Below the pieces are notes generated by a model that saw only the letters and a program-made list of their open reading frames with translations, made no database searches and was not told where the DNA came from. A DNA stretch of 64,000 bases from Streptomyces filipinensis (GTDB taxonomy: Bacteria > Actinomycetota > Actinomycetes > Streptomycetales > Streptomycetaceae). Made by a program: the position numbers and the translations under genes. The stretch covers positions 1 through 64,000 of the forward strand of contig NZ_BMTD01000021.1 in NCBI RefSeq assembly GCF_014649495.1, written 5' to 3'. Below are positions 15,057-24,128 of this stretch, one piece after another. Within the stretch, counting starts at the first letter, position 1. Every line of letters begins with the position of its first letter.

Positions 15057-16055
15057 TCAGGGCACCACCACGACCTGGGCGGCATGGGTCAGCCCCGCCC
15101 CGAAGCCGACCAGCAGGGCCAGGTCACCGCTTGCCACCTGACCGGTGGACAGCAGCTGGTCCAGGGCCAGCGGGATCGACGCGGCGCAGGTGTTGCCCGC
15201 GGTTTCCACGTCCCGGGCCACGACCGTGTGCGCGGCCAGGCCCAGGGACCGGGCGGCGGCGTCGATGATGCGGGCGTTGGCCTGGTGCGGGACGAACGCG
15301 GCGAGATCGGCCACCGTGACGCCCGCCTTCTGCAGGGCCTGCCGGGAGATCTGTGGCACCATGCGGGTCGCCCAGCGGAACACCTCGGGCCCCGCCATCC
15401 GCAGATACGGCCAGGGCCCCTGCCCGCCGCGCAGCTCCAGCCAGCTGCGGTCGTGGGCGATCAGACGGTGCTGCTCGCCGTCGCAGCCCCACACCGCCGC
15501 GCTGATGCCGGGCTCCTTCGACGGGCCCACCACCACCGCCCCGGCACCGTCACCGAAGAGGAACGCGGCACCGCGGTCCGTGGGATCGACGATGTCGCTC
15601 ATCTTCTCGGAGCCGGCCACCACCACGAACCGCGCCTGGTCCGAGCGCACCAGCGCATCGGCCAGCCCCAGCGCGTAGGAGAAACCCGAGCAGGCGGCGC
15701 TGATGTCCAGGCCGCCCGCGCCGCGGGCGCCCAGCAGGGCGGCCACCCGCGGCGCGGCGGCCGGCGCCTGCTCCAAGAAGGACATGGTGGCCACCAGCAC
15801 CATCGAGACCTCGCCCGGATCGATGCCCGCCTGGGCCACCGCCTTGCGGGCCGCCTCCGCCGCCATCGTGATGACCGTCTCCTGCTGCGCGGCGAACCGC
15901 CGGCTGACGATCCCCGACCGGCGGCGGATCCACTCGTCGCTGGAGTCGATGCGGGCACAGATCTCGTCGTTGCCCACCACCCGGCTGGGCCGGTACACCC
16001 CGGTGCCCAGGATCCGGGCCCCCACCGAGGGCTCGGGCACACGCAGCACCCCCAT
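15057..16055 (-). CDS. 3-oxoacyl-ACP synthase III (FabH-like) 1
   Basis: 332 residues. A KAS III condensing enzyme with the full Cys-His-Asn set: Cys in DISAACSGFSYAL, His in FVPHQANARII, Asn in ETAGNTCAASIPL. It would prime a chain by joining an acyl-CoA or acyl-carrier starter to malonyl-ACP, or act as a carrier-to-carrier acyltransferase. The ATG overlaps the stop of the FAAL 2 gene (TGATG on the minus strand), so loading and condensation are probably coupled. It is the last gene of the minus-strand operon that starts with the carboxyltransferase gene. Confidence 0.87.
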   Translation of the reverse strand: MGVLRVPEPSVGARILGTGVYRPSRVVGNDEICARIDSSDEWIRRRSGIVSRRFAAQQETVITMAAEAARKAVAQAGIDPGEVSMVLVATMSFLEQAPAAAPRVAALLGARGAGGLDISAACSGFSYALGLADALVRSDQARFVVVAGSEKMSDIVDPTDRGAAFLFGDGAGAVVVGPSKEPGISAAVWGCDGEQHRLIAHDRSWLELRGGQGPWPYLRMAGPEVFRWATRMVPQISRQALQKAGVTVADLAAFVPHQANARIIDAAARSLGLAAHTVVARDVETAGNTCAASIPLALDQLLSTGQVASGDLALLVGFGAGLTHAAQVVVVP

Positions 16056-17881
16056 CACGCCCCGCCCTTGACCGCGCCGCCGGCACCGGCCGGCACCCCC
16101 ACGACGGCCAGCTCGCCCCTTTCGTAGCGCTGCTTGCACGCCTGGCGCTGCACCTTCCCGCTGGAGGTGCGGGGCACCGCCCCGCGCCGCACCAGGACGA
16201 CCTCCTCGGGGGTGATCCGGTTGCGTTCCCCCACGGCCTCACGCACCCGGCGGCGGATCGCCTCGCCGCCCAGCTCGCCCAGCAGCCTGCCGTCGGCCTC
16301 GACGACCACCACCAGCCGCTCGCGCTGTCCGTCGTCGCTGGAGAAGGCCGCCGCGCAGTTCGGGTGCGCCCCCGGCAGGGCCCCTTCCGCGGACAGCTCG
16401 ATGTCCTGCGGATAGTGGTTGCGGCCCTTGCGGATGATGACGTCCTTCACGCGCCCGGTGACATACAGCTGCCCGTCCTGCAGGAAACCGAGGTCCCCGG
16501 TGCGCAGATGAACACCGCCGGCCCCCTCTCCTGCCACCCGCGCCCGGAAGGTCTCCTCGCTCTGCGCGGCCCGCCCGTGGTAACCGCCCGCCACACAGGG
16601 CCCCTGGACCCAGATCTCCCCCACCTGCCCGTCGGCAAGGACACGGCGCGCGCGGGGGTCCACGATCCGCACCCGGGTACGGCCGACCGCCGTGCCGCTG
16701 CTGACCAGCGGCACCGCGCCGCGGGTGTGCTCGCCCACCGGCTGCGCGGTGCCGTTGCGCAGGGCCTCGCCGGACAGCCACACCACGCGCGGCTCCTCGT
16801 CCTGGCGGCCGCCGGTGGCCTTGAGGGTGTTCTCCGCCAGCCCGTAACCGGGGCACATGGCACGCGGATCGAAACCGTAGGGCGCGAAGGCGTCGGCGAA
16901 CGCCCGGACGGTGGCCCAGCGCACCGGCTCGGCGCCGTTGGCGGCCACCCGCCAGCTCGACAGGTCACCCACCGCGCCCATCCTGCCCTCCCGCGCCGCC
17001 CGCGCGCACAGCTCGTAGGCGAAGCTGGGCGCGGCGGCATGCGTGCCGCCGAACCGGGCGATGGCCTCCAGCCACCTGGCCGGGCGGCGGATGAACGCCT
17101 CCGGCGCCATCAGGTACGAGGGGATGCCCGCCCACAGGGGCATCACGACCCCGAACATCATGCCCATGTCATGGAACAGGGGCAGCCAGTTCACCACGGC
17201 GCCCCGCGGGGCCGACGGCCACAGCTCGTCGGTCTCGGCCGCGTTGGCCAGGAAGTTGGCGTGGCTGACCACGACCCCCTTGGGATCCCCCGTGGACCCC
17301 GAGGTGTACTGCAGCAGCGCGACGTCCTCAGGTCCCGCACCCGCCCCCGCCCCGGGCGCGCCCTGCACGCTCTCGGGCAGCGCGTCGGTGGCCAGCAGCC
17401 GCAGCCCCTGGAGCGCGGGCATACCGGCGAACCGCTCGCCCAGCTCCCGTACGACCTCCCTCGTGCTCAGCACGGTCGAGGTACCGGCGTCATCGGCGAT
17501 CCGGCGCAGCCGCTCGACCTCCTCGCGGCGCCGGGGCACCTGCACCGGAGCACCGGCCACCCGCGCGTACAGGCACCCCGCAAGAGCCCGTACGAACTCC
17601 AGGCCCGAGGGATACAGCAGCACCGCGCTGCGGCCCGCGAGCCCGGCGGCGGCGAACGCGGCGGCGCGCCGGCCGGCCTCGGCGTGCAGCTGGCCGTAGG
17701 TGAGCGACTCGTGCGGGTCCTCGCCGTTGCGCAAGAAGACATAGGCCGTCGCATCGGGTTGCTTCTCGGCACGCAGCCGCAGGGCGTGTGCAAGGGTGCG
17801 CACCTGCGCGGTCGAATACGCTCCGGTGGTGGTCACGGTCGGATCTCCCAGATGTCGGACGTGAACAAGGGGCGAGGTCAT
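16055..17881 (-). CDS. Fatty acyl-AMP ligase (FAAL) 2
   Basis: A 608-residue adenylate-forming enzyme. Motifs: LLQYTSGSTGDPKGVVVSHAN, VVNWLPLFHDMGMMFGVVMP, MCPGYGLAENTLKATGG, LRTGDLGFLQDGQLYVTGR, and RTSSGKVQRQACKQ at the end. The pattern is FAAL rather than acyl-CoA synthetase. The start overlaps the esterase stop (ATGA), and the stop overlaps the KAS III 1 start. It would give the cluster a second fatty-acid entry point, for example to load the PKS starter. It contains no carrier domain, so it must work with a separate ACP. Confidence 0.88.
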   Translation of the reverse strand: MTSPLVHVRHLGDPTVTTTGAYSTAQVRTLAHALRLRAEKQPDATAYVFLRNGEDPHESLTYGQLHAEAGRRAAAFAAAGLAGRSAVLLYPSGLEFVRALAGCLYARVAGAPVQVPRRREEVERLRRIADDAGTSTVLSTREVVRELGERFAGMPALQGLRLLATDALPESVQGAPGAGAGAGPEDVALLQYTSGSTGDPKGVVVSHANFLANAAETDELWPSAPRGAVVNWLPLFHDMGMMFGVVMPLWAGIPSYLMAPEAFIRRPARWLEAIARFGGTHAAAPSFAYELCARAAREGRMGAVGDLSSWRVAANGAEPVRWATVRAFADAFAPYGFDPRAMCPGYGLAENTLKATGGRQDEEPRVVWLSGEALRNGTAQPVGEHTRGAVPLVSSGTAVGRTRVRIVDPRARRVLADGQVGEIWVQGPCVAGGYHGRAAQSEETFRARVAGEGAGGVHLRTGDLGFLQDGQLYVTGRVKDVIIRKGRNHYPQDIELSAEGALPGAHPNCAAAFSSDDGQRERLVVVVEADGRLLGELGGEAIRRRVREAVGERNRITPEEVVLVRRGAVPRTSSGKVQRQACKQRYERGELAVVGVPAGAGGAVKGGA

Positions 17882-18843
17882 CGCGGCGGGCAGCCGGCCG
17901 CGGGAGGGCGGGGCGCGGCCGGCAGGGGGGCCAGCAGGTCCTCCACCGCCGCCAGGACGTCCCCGGTCACCGCGGCGGCGGCGGGGACGATGTCGGCCAT
18001 GAGGAGATATCCGTGCACCAGGCCCGGGCCGGGAACGTGCCGCACGGGCACGCCGGCGGCGGCCAGACGCGCCGCCAGCCGGACGCCCTCGTCGTGCAGC
18101 GGGTCGAATTCGGCGGTGCCGATCACGGTGGGCGCCAGATCGCCGAGGTCGGCGTTGAGCAGATCGACCGCCGCGTCGGTGCGCGCGGCCGGATCGGGCA
18201 GGTACTGGTCGTAGTACCACAGCAGGTCGTCGAGTTCCGACAGGTAGCCCGAGCCGTAGCGGGCGACCGAGGGCGACTGCAAAGACGGGTCGGCCGGCGG
18301 GTAGACCAGCAGCTGCGCGGCGAAGGGGGCACCGCCGTGATCGCGGCGGTGCATCGCGATGCCCAGGGCCAGCGCCCCTCCCGCACTGTCGCCGGCGATC
18401 ACGTGGGCGCGGCCGGGAAAGGCACGCTCGGCCCACCGGGCCGCGGCGATGCCGTCTTCGAGCGGGCCGGGGTAGGGGTGTTCGGGCGCCCGCCGGTAGT
18501 CCACGGAGACGACCACCGCGTGCAACGTGCCGGCGATGCGCCGGCACACGGGGTCGTGGGTGTCGACGTCACCGACCGTCCAGCCGCCGCCGTGCAGATA
18601 CGTCACCAGACGGCCCCGGTCGGTCTCGGGCAGATACATCCGCACGCGGAAGGTGCCGTCGCCGCCGTCGACCAGCCGGTCCGCACTCTGGGCGACCGCC
18701 TTGAGCGCGGCACCCTCCCGCACCCGGGCCGCGTTGTCGGCGTAGCGGCGGCGCACCTGATCCACACTCAGCGTGCGCGCCGGCGCCGGCCGGGCGGCGG
18801 CCTGCCACTGGATCAGCGCGTTCACGAAACGGTCCATGGCCAA
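17878..18843 (-). CDS. HSL-family alpha/beta hydrolase (esterase)
   Basis: 321 residues. The oxyanion motif HGGGW in VTYLHGGGWTVGD and the nucleophile elbow GDSAGG in HVIAGDSAGGALALG place it in the hormone-sensitive-lipase group of esterases. Asp (in TAEFDPLHDE) and His (in GLVHGYL) complete the triad. It lies 16 bp from the aldo/keto reductase gene. Possible roles are hydrolysis or transfer of an ester in tailoring or self-protection; the sequence does not say which. Confidence 0.83.
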   Translation of the reverse strand: MAMDRFVNALIQWQAAARPAPARTLSVDQVRRRYADNAARVREGAALKAVAQSADRLVDGGDGTFRVRMYLPETDRGRLVTYLHGGGWTVGDVDTHDPVCRRIAGTLHAVVVSVDYRRAPEHPYPGPLEDGIAAARWAERAFPGRAHVIAGDSAGGALALGIAMHRRDHGGAPFAAQLLVYPPADPSLQSPSVARYGSGYLSELDDLLWYYDQYLPDPAARTDAAVDLLNADLGDLAPTVIGTAEFDPLHDEGVRLAARLAAAGVPVRHVPGPGLVHGYLLMADIVPAAAAVTGDVLAAVEDLLAPLPAAPRPPAAGCPPR

Positions 18844-18859
18844 CGTCGCTCTCCTTGCC

Positions 18860-19894
18860 TCACACCAGCGGAGGATTCAACGGCTTGAACCCCCGCAGCC
18901 GGCTGTACATGTGGTACGGGTAGGGCGCCGTGACGGAGCTGGCCTTGTCCAGCCGGGACAGCTGCTCGGCGTCCAGCTGCCAGCCGATCGCCCCCAGGTT
19001 GTCGCGCAGCTGTTCCTCGTTGCGGGCACCGATGATCACCGTGGCCACCGTCGGCCGGGTCAGCAGCCAGTTCAGCGCCACCTGGGGCACCGTCCTGCCC
19101 GTCTCGGCGGCGATGTCGTCGAGCACGTCGACCAGGTCGTAGAGACGTTCGTCGTCCACGGGCGGCGCCGCCGCGGCCGTGCGGTGCAGCCGGCTGGCCT
19201 GCGGCAGCGGCTGACCACGGCGGACCTTCCCCGTCAACCGCCCCCAGCCCAGCGGACTCCACACCACCGCCCCCACCCCCTGGTCGTGCGCGAGCGGCAT
19301 CAGCTCCCACTCGTAGTCACGGCCGGCCAGCGAGTAGTAGACCTGGTGCGCGACGTAGCGGGGCAGGGCGTGCCGGTCGGCGGCGGCCAGGGACTTCATC
19401 AGCTGCCAGCCGGCGAAGTTCGAGGCCCCCACATAACGGATCTTGCCCGCGCGCACGAGGTCGTCCAGGGCCGCGAGGGTCTCCTCGACAGGGGTGCCGG
19501 CGTCGAAGAGATGCAGCTGGAACAGGTCGATGTGCTCCACCCGCAGCCGGCGCAGCGAACCCTCGACCGCCTTGATCAGCCGGGAGCGCCCCGTACCCCG
19601 CTCGGCGGGCCCGCTCCCGGTGGGCGTGCCCGCCTTGGTGGACAACAGCACCCGGTCCCGCCGCCCCGCGACGGCCGCCCCGAGCAGCTCCTCGGAGGCC
19701 CCCTCGGAGTACACGTCCGCGGTGTCGAACATCGTCACACCCGCATCCAGGCAGATGTCGACCATGGCACGTGCCTGCTGCGCGTCGGTGTCACCCCACG
19801 CGCTGAACAGGCTGCCGCGGCCACCGAACGTGGCCGCGCCCAGACTCAGTACCGGAACGTGCAGCCCAGAAGCCCCGAGCCGGCGGTATTCCAT
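18860..19894 (-). CDS. Aldo/keto reductase
   Basis: 344 residues, (beta/alpha)8 NADPH-dependent oxidoreductase. Conserved positions include the catalytic Asp and Tyr of MFDTADVYSEGASEE, a Lys in STKAG and a His in LFQLHLFDAG, with the C-terminal cofactor segment VIIGARNEEQL. It would reduce a ketone or aldehyde of the starter unit or a late intermediate. ATG at 19894 follows a GGAGAGGAG-like sequence on the minus strand. It follows the KAS III 2 gene by 29 bp. Confidence 0.86.
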   Translation of the reverse strand: MEYRRLGASGLHVPVLSLGAATFGGRGSLFSAWGDTDAQQARAMVDICLDAGVTMFDTADVYSEGASEELLGAAVAGRRDRVLLSTKAGTPTGSGPAERGTGRSRLIKAVEGSLRRLRVEHIDLFQLHLFDAGTPVEETLAALDDLVRAGKIRYVGASNFAGWQLMKSLAAADRHALPRYVAHQVYYSLAGRDYEWELMPLAHDQGVGAVVWSPLGWGRLTGKVRRGQPLPQASRLHRTAAAAPPVDDERLYDLVDVLDDIAAETGRTVPQVALNWLLTRPTVATVIIGARNEEQLRDNLGAIGWQLDAEQLSRLDKASSVTAPYPYHMYSRLRGFKPLNPPLV

Positions 19895-19923
19895 GACCGT
19901 CTCCTCTCCACCAACTGCCCGGC

Positions 19924-20931
19924 TCACCAGTCGATCAGCGCCAGGGAGACGGAGAACCCGCCGCCCATGCCGAGCAGCAGGACCCGGTCCCCGGGCCGCA
20001 GCGCCCCCGAACGGGCCGCCTGATCCAGCGTCAACGGCACCGAGGCGGCACCCACGTTGCCGAACTCGCCGACCGTGCGGTGCAGCGTCGCCCCCGGCAG
20101 ATCCAGCCTCGACCACAGCTCCTCGAGCATCCTGCCGTTGGCCTGGTGGGGGACCAGATGGGTGATGTCGGCCGGCAGCACCTCACACTCGTGCAGGAAC
20201 TCCTTCACCAGCCCCGGCACCGTGTTGACGATGAAGTCCCTGACGGTGCGCCCCTCCATCGAGAAGTACTGCAGGCCCGCCTCGTGCACCGCGGGGGCGT
20301 AGGGCTGCCGGCTGCCGCCCGCGGGCACCACGACGAGATCGGACATGTCGCTGTACATGTGGAACACGCTCCGGCGGATCCCGCGCTCGGGGCCGGCCGG
20401 CCCGATGACCGCCGCGCCGGCACCGTCGCCGAACAGGATCACGGTCTTGCGGTCGGCCGGATCGAGGATCTGGGAGTACAGGTCGGCACCGATGACCAGC
20501 CCGTATCCGCCGGACTTGGCGATCATCCCGTGGGCGACGTCGAGGGCGAAGGAGAAACCGGCACACACGGCGTTCACGTCGAACGCCGCCACCCCCGTGG
20601 TGGCCCCGCCCAGGTTCTGGTGCACGAAGACCGCCGTCGCCGGCTGCTTGTGGTCCGGTGTCGAGGTCGCCACCACGATCGTGGACAGCTGGTCTGCCGT
20701 GATCCCCGCGCTGCGAAGGGCGTTGCGCGCGGCCCCGGTGGCCAGATCGGAGGTGGCCTGGCCCGGCCGGGCCCAGCGCCGCTCACGGATCGCCGTCTTG
20801 CGCACGATCCAGGCGTCGTCCACCCCGGCGTGCGCACCGGCCTCGGTGTTGGACACCACCCGATCGGGGACGAAGGACCCGGTGCCGAGTATGGCGACAG
20901 GTGCAGCGGACACACTCATGGGCGCTCTCAT
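19924..20931 (-). CDS. 3-oxoacyl-ACP synthase III (FabH-like) 2
   Basis: 335 residues. Complete Cys-His-Asn catalytic set: AFDVNAVCAGFSFAL, LVPHQANGRML and EFGNVGAASVPL. The ATG overlaps the stop of the degenerate KAS III-like gene (ATGA at 20931-20928), which suggests the two proteins are made in equal amounts and may work as a pair. An alternative Met lies four codons downstream. Confidence 0.86.
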   Translation of the reverse strand: MRAPMSVSAAPVAILGTGSFVPDRVVSNTEAGAHAGVDDAWIVRKTAIRERRWARPGQATSDLATGAARNALRSAGITADQLSTIVVATSTPDHKQPATAVFVHQNLGGATTGVAAFDVNAVCAGFSFALDVAHGMIAKSGGYGLVIGADLYSQILDPADRKTVILFGDGAGAAVIGPAGPERGIRRSVFHMYSDMSDLVVVPAGGSRQPYAPAVHEAGLQYFSMEGRTVRDFIVNTVPGLVKEFLHECEVLPADITHLVPHQANGRMLEELWSRLDLPGATLHRTVGEFGNVGAASVPLTLDQAARSGALRPGDRVLLLGMGGGFSVSLALIDW

Positions 20932-21995
20932 TCCGTGACGTCGGCGGGCAGGGGGAAGTCCGTGGTGGCCTCGGGCCAGTGGGGCACCGACTCGATCTCG
21001 AGCACCGCCGCGGTCAGCGAGTAGCCGCCGCCGGCAGAGGCCAGGAGCACCAGATCGCCTTCGCGAACGAGTTTCTTCTCCACCAGACGCGCCACCCCCG
21101 CGGTCAGATCCCCCGCGCCCAGGTGCCCGGTGTAGCGGCCCCAGTCCATCAGCGAACGGTCGGCCGAGATGCCCAGCGGCTTGAGGAACTGAACGTCCAT
21201 CAGCCCGTGCCCCATGTTGGGCATCAGGATCTTGGCGAAGTCGTCCAGGGTGTGACCGCTCTGCTGGAGCACCGAACGCACCAGCTCCTGCAGCGCCACC
21301 TCGCAGCGCTGCAGCACCGACTCCTTGCCGACCCTGGCCAGGTAGGACTTCTTGGGCTCGCGCAGATCGTCGACCTTGGGCTGGGGGGAGGTGGTGAAGG
21401 GGTGACTGCCCCGGTGCAGCGGTTCCAGGGAGGCGTCGGTGTACGACGCGATGGCGTGGACGCGGGCGAAACCGCCGGCGGTGGAGAGCACCATGGCCGT
21501 GGCCCCGTCGCCCAGGACGATGCCGTACGCCCCCCGCCACCGGTCCATGCCGGGCAGACAGAACCGGTCGGCGGTGGTGACCATCGCGCTTGAGGCGCGG
21601 CCGGACTGCAGCTGGGAGACCGCCAGGTCCATCGCCACCATGCCGCCGTTGGACAGCTGCTGCACGTTCACCGCGAAGGCACCGGTGACCGCCAGCTCAC
21701 GCTGGATGTACGGCGCGCTGGTCCAGCAGTAGTCGCGGCCCTGGTGATACACCGAGGCGTGCACGAGCGCGTCGAGCCGGCCCCCCACCACGTGGGCGGC
21801 ACGGTCGAGAGCGCGCCGCCCCGCGAACGCCGCCATGTCCGGGACCGAGGTCTCGTCCGCGACGACCGGCAGGCAGACCATCTTGTTCTCTTCGAAATCC
21901 TCGGCGGCGTACCTGCCGTCGGCCACCGCTTCCTTTGCCGATTCGGCGGGCGGAATCCAGGCGGCAGCCGACGTGATGTAGACAGGAGTGCTCAT
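20928..21995 (-). CDS. Degenerate KAS III-like protein without catalytic Cys
   Basis: 355 residues with the thiolase/KAS III fold but changed catalytic sites. The cysteine region reads AVNVQQLSNGGMVAMDL, so the nucleophile position is Ser (or Gln, depending on alignment). The PHQAN block is replaced by MPNMGHGLMDVQ and the Asn block by TGHLGAGDLTAG. The GHLGAGD motif resembles the KAS III-like acyltransferases of the CerJ/ChlB3 group. Without the cysteine it may be a non-condensing partner of KAS III 2, a serine acyltransferase, or a chain-length factor-like subunit. ATG at 21995 has GGAGGAAG before it. The 255 bp upstream are AT-richer than their surroundings and may hold a promoter. Confidence 0.78.
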   Translation of the reverse strand: MSTPVYITSAAAWIPPAESAKEAVADGRYAAEDFEENKMVCLPVVADETSVPDMAAFAGRRALDRAAHVVGGRLDALVHASVYHQGRDYCWTSAPYIQRELAVTGAFAVNVQQLSNGGMVAMDLAVSQLQSGRASSAMVTTADRFCLPGMDRWRGAYGIVLGDGATAMVLSTAGGFARVHAIASYTDASLEPLHRGSHPFTTSPQPKVDDLREPKKSYLARVGKESVLQRCEVALQELVRSVLQQSGHTLDDFAKILMPNMGHGLMDVQFLKPLGISADRSLMDWGRYTGHLGAGDLTAGVARLVEKKLVREGDLVLLASAGGGYSLTAAVLEIESVPHWPEATTDFPLPADVTE

Positions 21996-22250
21996 TCTTC
22001 GCTTCCTCCGAGTTCCATCCACCACGGGATAGGAAATATTCGGGCAGTGAAATGCCAGGCCGGCCCGGATGCTTTGCCGGAATAAACTCCACGCTACCAG
22101 CGCCCCACCGATCGCCCGCATATTAATTTCTCACGCCTCGCCCTTAATAGTGCACGGCGGTGATAAGGGCGGCGGTGTATTAGGAGATGCTCCTCACCCG
22201 CACGCGGACCGGGCGGGACGAAGGAGGTGCCGTGGCCGGCCGGCGGCCGT

Positions 22251-23831
22251 TCACAGGGGGATGTTGCCCCGCCCGGCCCGGGGCGAGGGGAGCGCCTCGT
22301 TGCGCAGCGCCCGCAGGGCCCGGGCGACGTGCACACGGGTGGACGACGGCGTGATGACCGCGTCGATGTAGCCGAGCTCGGCGGCCACGTAGGGCGTGCA
22401 GTAGCGGTCCTGGTACTCCTGCTCCAGTTCCGCCCGCACCTTGTCCACGTCGCCGCCCTCGGCCTGCACCTGCGCCAGCCGGCGCCGGTGCACGATGCTC
22501 GTCGCGCCCTGCGCCCCCATGATCGCGATCTCCGCGCTCGGCCAGGCCAGGTTGACGTCGGCGCCCAGGTGCTTGGAGCCCAGCACGTCGTATCCCGCGC
22601 CGTACGCCTTGCGCGTGATCACGGTCACCATGGGGACGGTCGCCTCCGCGTAGGCGTAGATCAGCTTCGCGCCCCGGCGGATGATGCCGTTCCATTCCTG
22701 GCCGGTGCCCGGCAGGAAGCCGGGCACGTCCACGAAGGTCAGGATCGGCACGTTGAAGGCGTTGCAGGTCCGCACGAAGCGCGCCGCCTTCTCCGCGGCG
22801 TCGATGTCCAGGCACCCCGCGAAGTGCAGGGGCTGGTTGGCGACCACGCCCACGCTCCTGCCCTCGATACGGGCGAAGCCCACGATGATGTTCTGCGCGA
22901 ACAGCTCCTGGACCTCCAGGAACTCGCCGTCGTCGACCACTCCCTCGATCGCCTCGTGCATGTCGTAGGGCTGGGTCGGCGCATCGGGCACGAGGTGGTC
23001 CAGCTTCTTCGCGAGCTTTGTGGGCGCACGGTCGAGCAGGGGCCGGCCCGCCGGGTCCAGGGCGTCGAAGACGGGGGCCTCGCCCGCGTTGTTGTCGGGC
23101 AGGTGCGACAGCAGCTCCCGCACGTAGGCGATGGCGTCCTCCTCGTCGGCGCCCAGGTAGTGCACGTTGCCCGACCGCGTGCTGTGCGTCCTGCCCCCGC
23201 CCAGCTCCTCGAAGTCGACCTCCTCGCCGGTGACCGTCTTGACCACGTCCGGCCCGGTGATGAACATGTGCGACGTGCGGTCGACCATGACCACGAAGTC
23301 GGTCAGCGCCGGCGAGTAGGAGGCGCCGCCGGCGCAGTAGCCCATGATCAGCGATATCTGCGGTATCTGGCCCGAGGCCTGCACGTTGCGCCGGAAGATC
23401 TCCCCGTACATCGCCTGGGACTCCACACCCTCCTGGATGCGGGCCCCGCCCCCGTCGTTGATGCCGATGAGCGGCCGCCCCGCCTTCATGGCCAGCTCCA
23501 TGATCTTGAGGATCCGCCGGCCGTGGACCTTGCCCAGCGAGCCGCCCCGAAAGCTCGCGTCCTGGCTGAACACGCAGACGGTACGGCCGTCGATCTCCCC
23601 GTACCCCGTGATCACGCCGTCGCCGTAGCCGTCGCCCGGCCCCTCCTCGCCCTCGGGCCGGGCGAACGTGTCGATCTCGACGAAGGAACCGGGGTCCAGG
23701 AGGAGTTCGAGGCGCTCCTGAGCGGTGAGCCTGCCCTGGGGATGCTGCTTGCCGGCCATCCGGACCGATCGCCCGGCAATGGCCTCACGACGTCGGTACA
23801 GGTCGTCGATCGCGTCCCGAATGGTGCGCAT
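22251..23831 (-). CDS. Acyl-CoA carboxylase carboxyltransferase (beta) subunit
   Basis: 526 residues, AccD/PccB family. It carries biotin-borne carboxyl to acetyl- or propionyl-CoA, giving malonyl- or methylmalonyl-CoA extender units. Features: N-terminal KQHPQGRLTAQERLELLLDPGS, oxyanion blocks GGGARIQEGVESQ and MGYCAGGASYSPALTDFV, C-terminal VTVITRKAYGAGYDVLGSK. The start was taken at MRTIRDAID (23831), preceded by AGGGGG. No biotin-carrying alpha subunit is in the window, so it must use one encoded elsewhere. It is the first gene of the minus-strand operon and has a StrR-type site about 235 bp upstream. Confidence 0.9.
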   Translation of the reverse strand: MRTIRDAIDDLYRRREAIAGRSVRMAGKQHPQGRLTAQERLELLLDPGSFVEIDTFARPEGEEGPGDGYGDGVITGYGEIDGRTVCVFSQDASFRGGSLGKVHGRRILKIMELAMKAGRPLIGINDGGGARIQEGVESQAMYGEIFRRNVQASGQIPQISLIMGYCAGGASYSPALTDFVVMVDRTSHMFITGPDVVKTVTGEEVDFEELGGGRTHSTRSGNVHYLGADEEDAIAYVRELLSHLPDNNAGEAPVFDALDPAGRPLLDRAPTKLAKKLDHLVPDAPTQPYDMHEAIEGVVDDGEFLEVQELFAQNIIVGFARIEGRSVGVVANQPLHFAGCLDIDAAEKAARFVRTCNAFNVPILTFVDVPGFLPGTGQEWNGIIRRGAKLIYAYAEATVPMVTVITRKAYGAGYDVLGSKHLGADVNLAWPSAEIAIMGAQGATSIVHRRRLAQVQAEGGDVDKVRAELEQEYQDRYCTPYVAAELGYIDAVITPSSTRVHVARALRALRNEALPSPRAGRGNIPL

Positions 23832-24064
23832 GTGCCCCCTCCACTGGGTCGTCAAAGGTCCCAGTCACGCGACGTGCGGGCTAAACCCGGCGCGGAATCC
23901 AGCGAGGTGATTGGGATTCGGATGCTATATCTCGGAGTTCGCCGGGGGAACGCCGAAATGAATTCCCAACCAAGAGACGTGAGGAAATCACGCAATGATG
24001 TGTGATGTGCATACGGTGAAAAGCGGTGCGATATTTGTGCCGGCGCCTGTGGCGTTGCCCGGCC

Positions 24065-24097
24065 GCGTTCAACTGCCCGTGCGGAACAGTTGAACGC
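24065..24097. promoter_or_regulatory. StrR-type operator, site A
   Basis: Inverted repeat GCGTTCAACTG (24065-24075), 11-base spacer, CAGTTGAACGC (24087-24097). The published StrR consensus is GTTCGActG-N11-CagTcGAAc, so this is a one-base-per-arm variant with the right spacing. It lies 234 bp before the start of the carboxyltransferase gene (minus strand) and just past the end of the TetR gene. The cluster's StrR/NovG-like protein is the obvious candidate to bind it and switch on the 23.8-15.1 kb operon. Confidence 0.82.
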
Positions 24098-24128
24098 GCC
24101 CGGGGGCCGCACGTGCGAGGGGGCCGGG

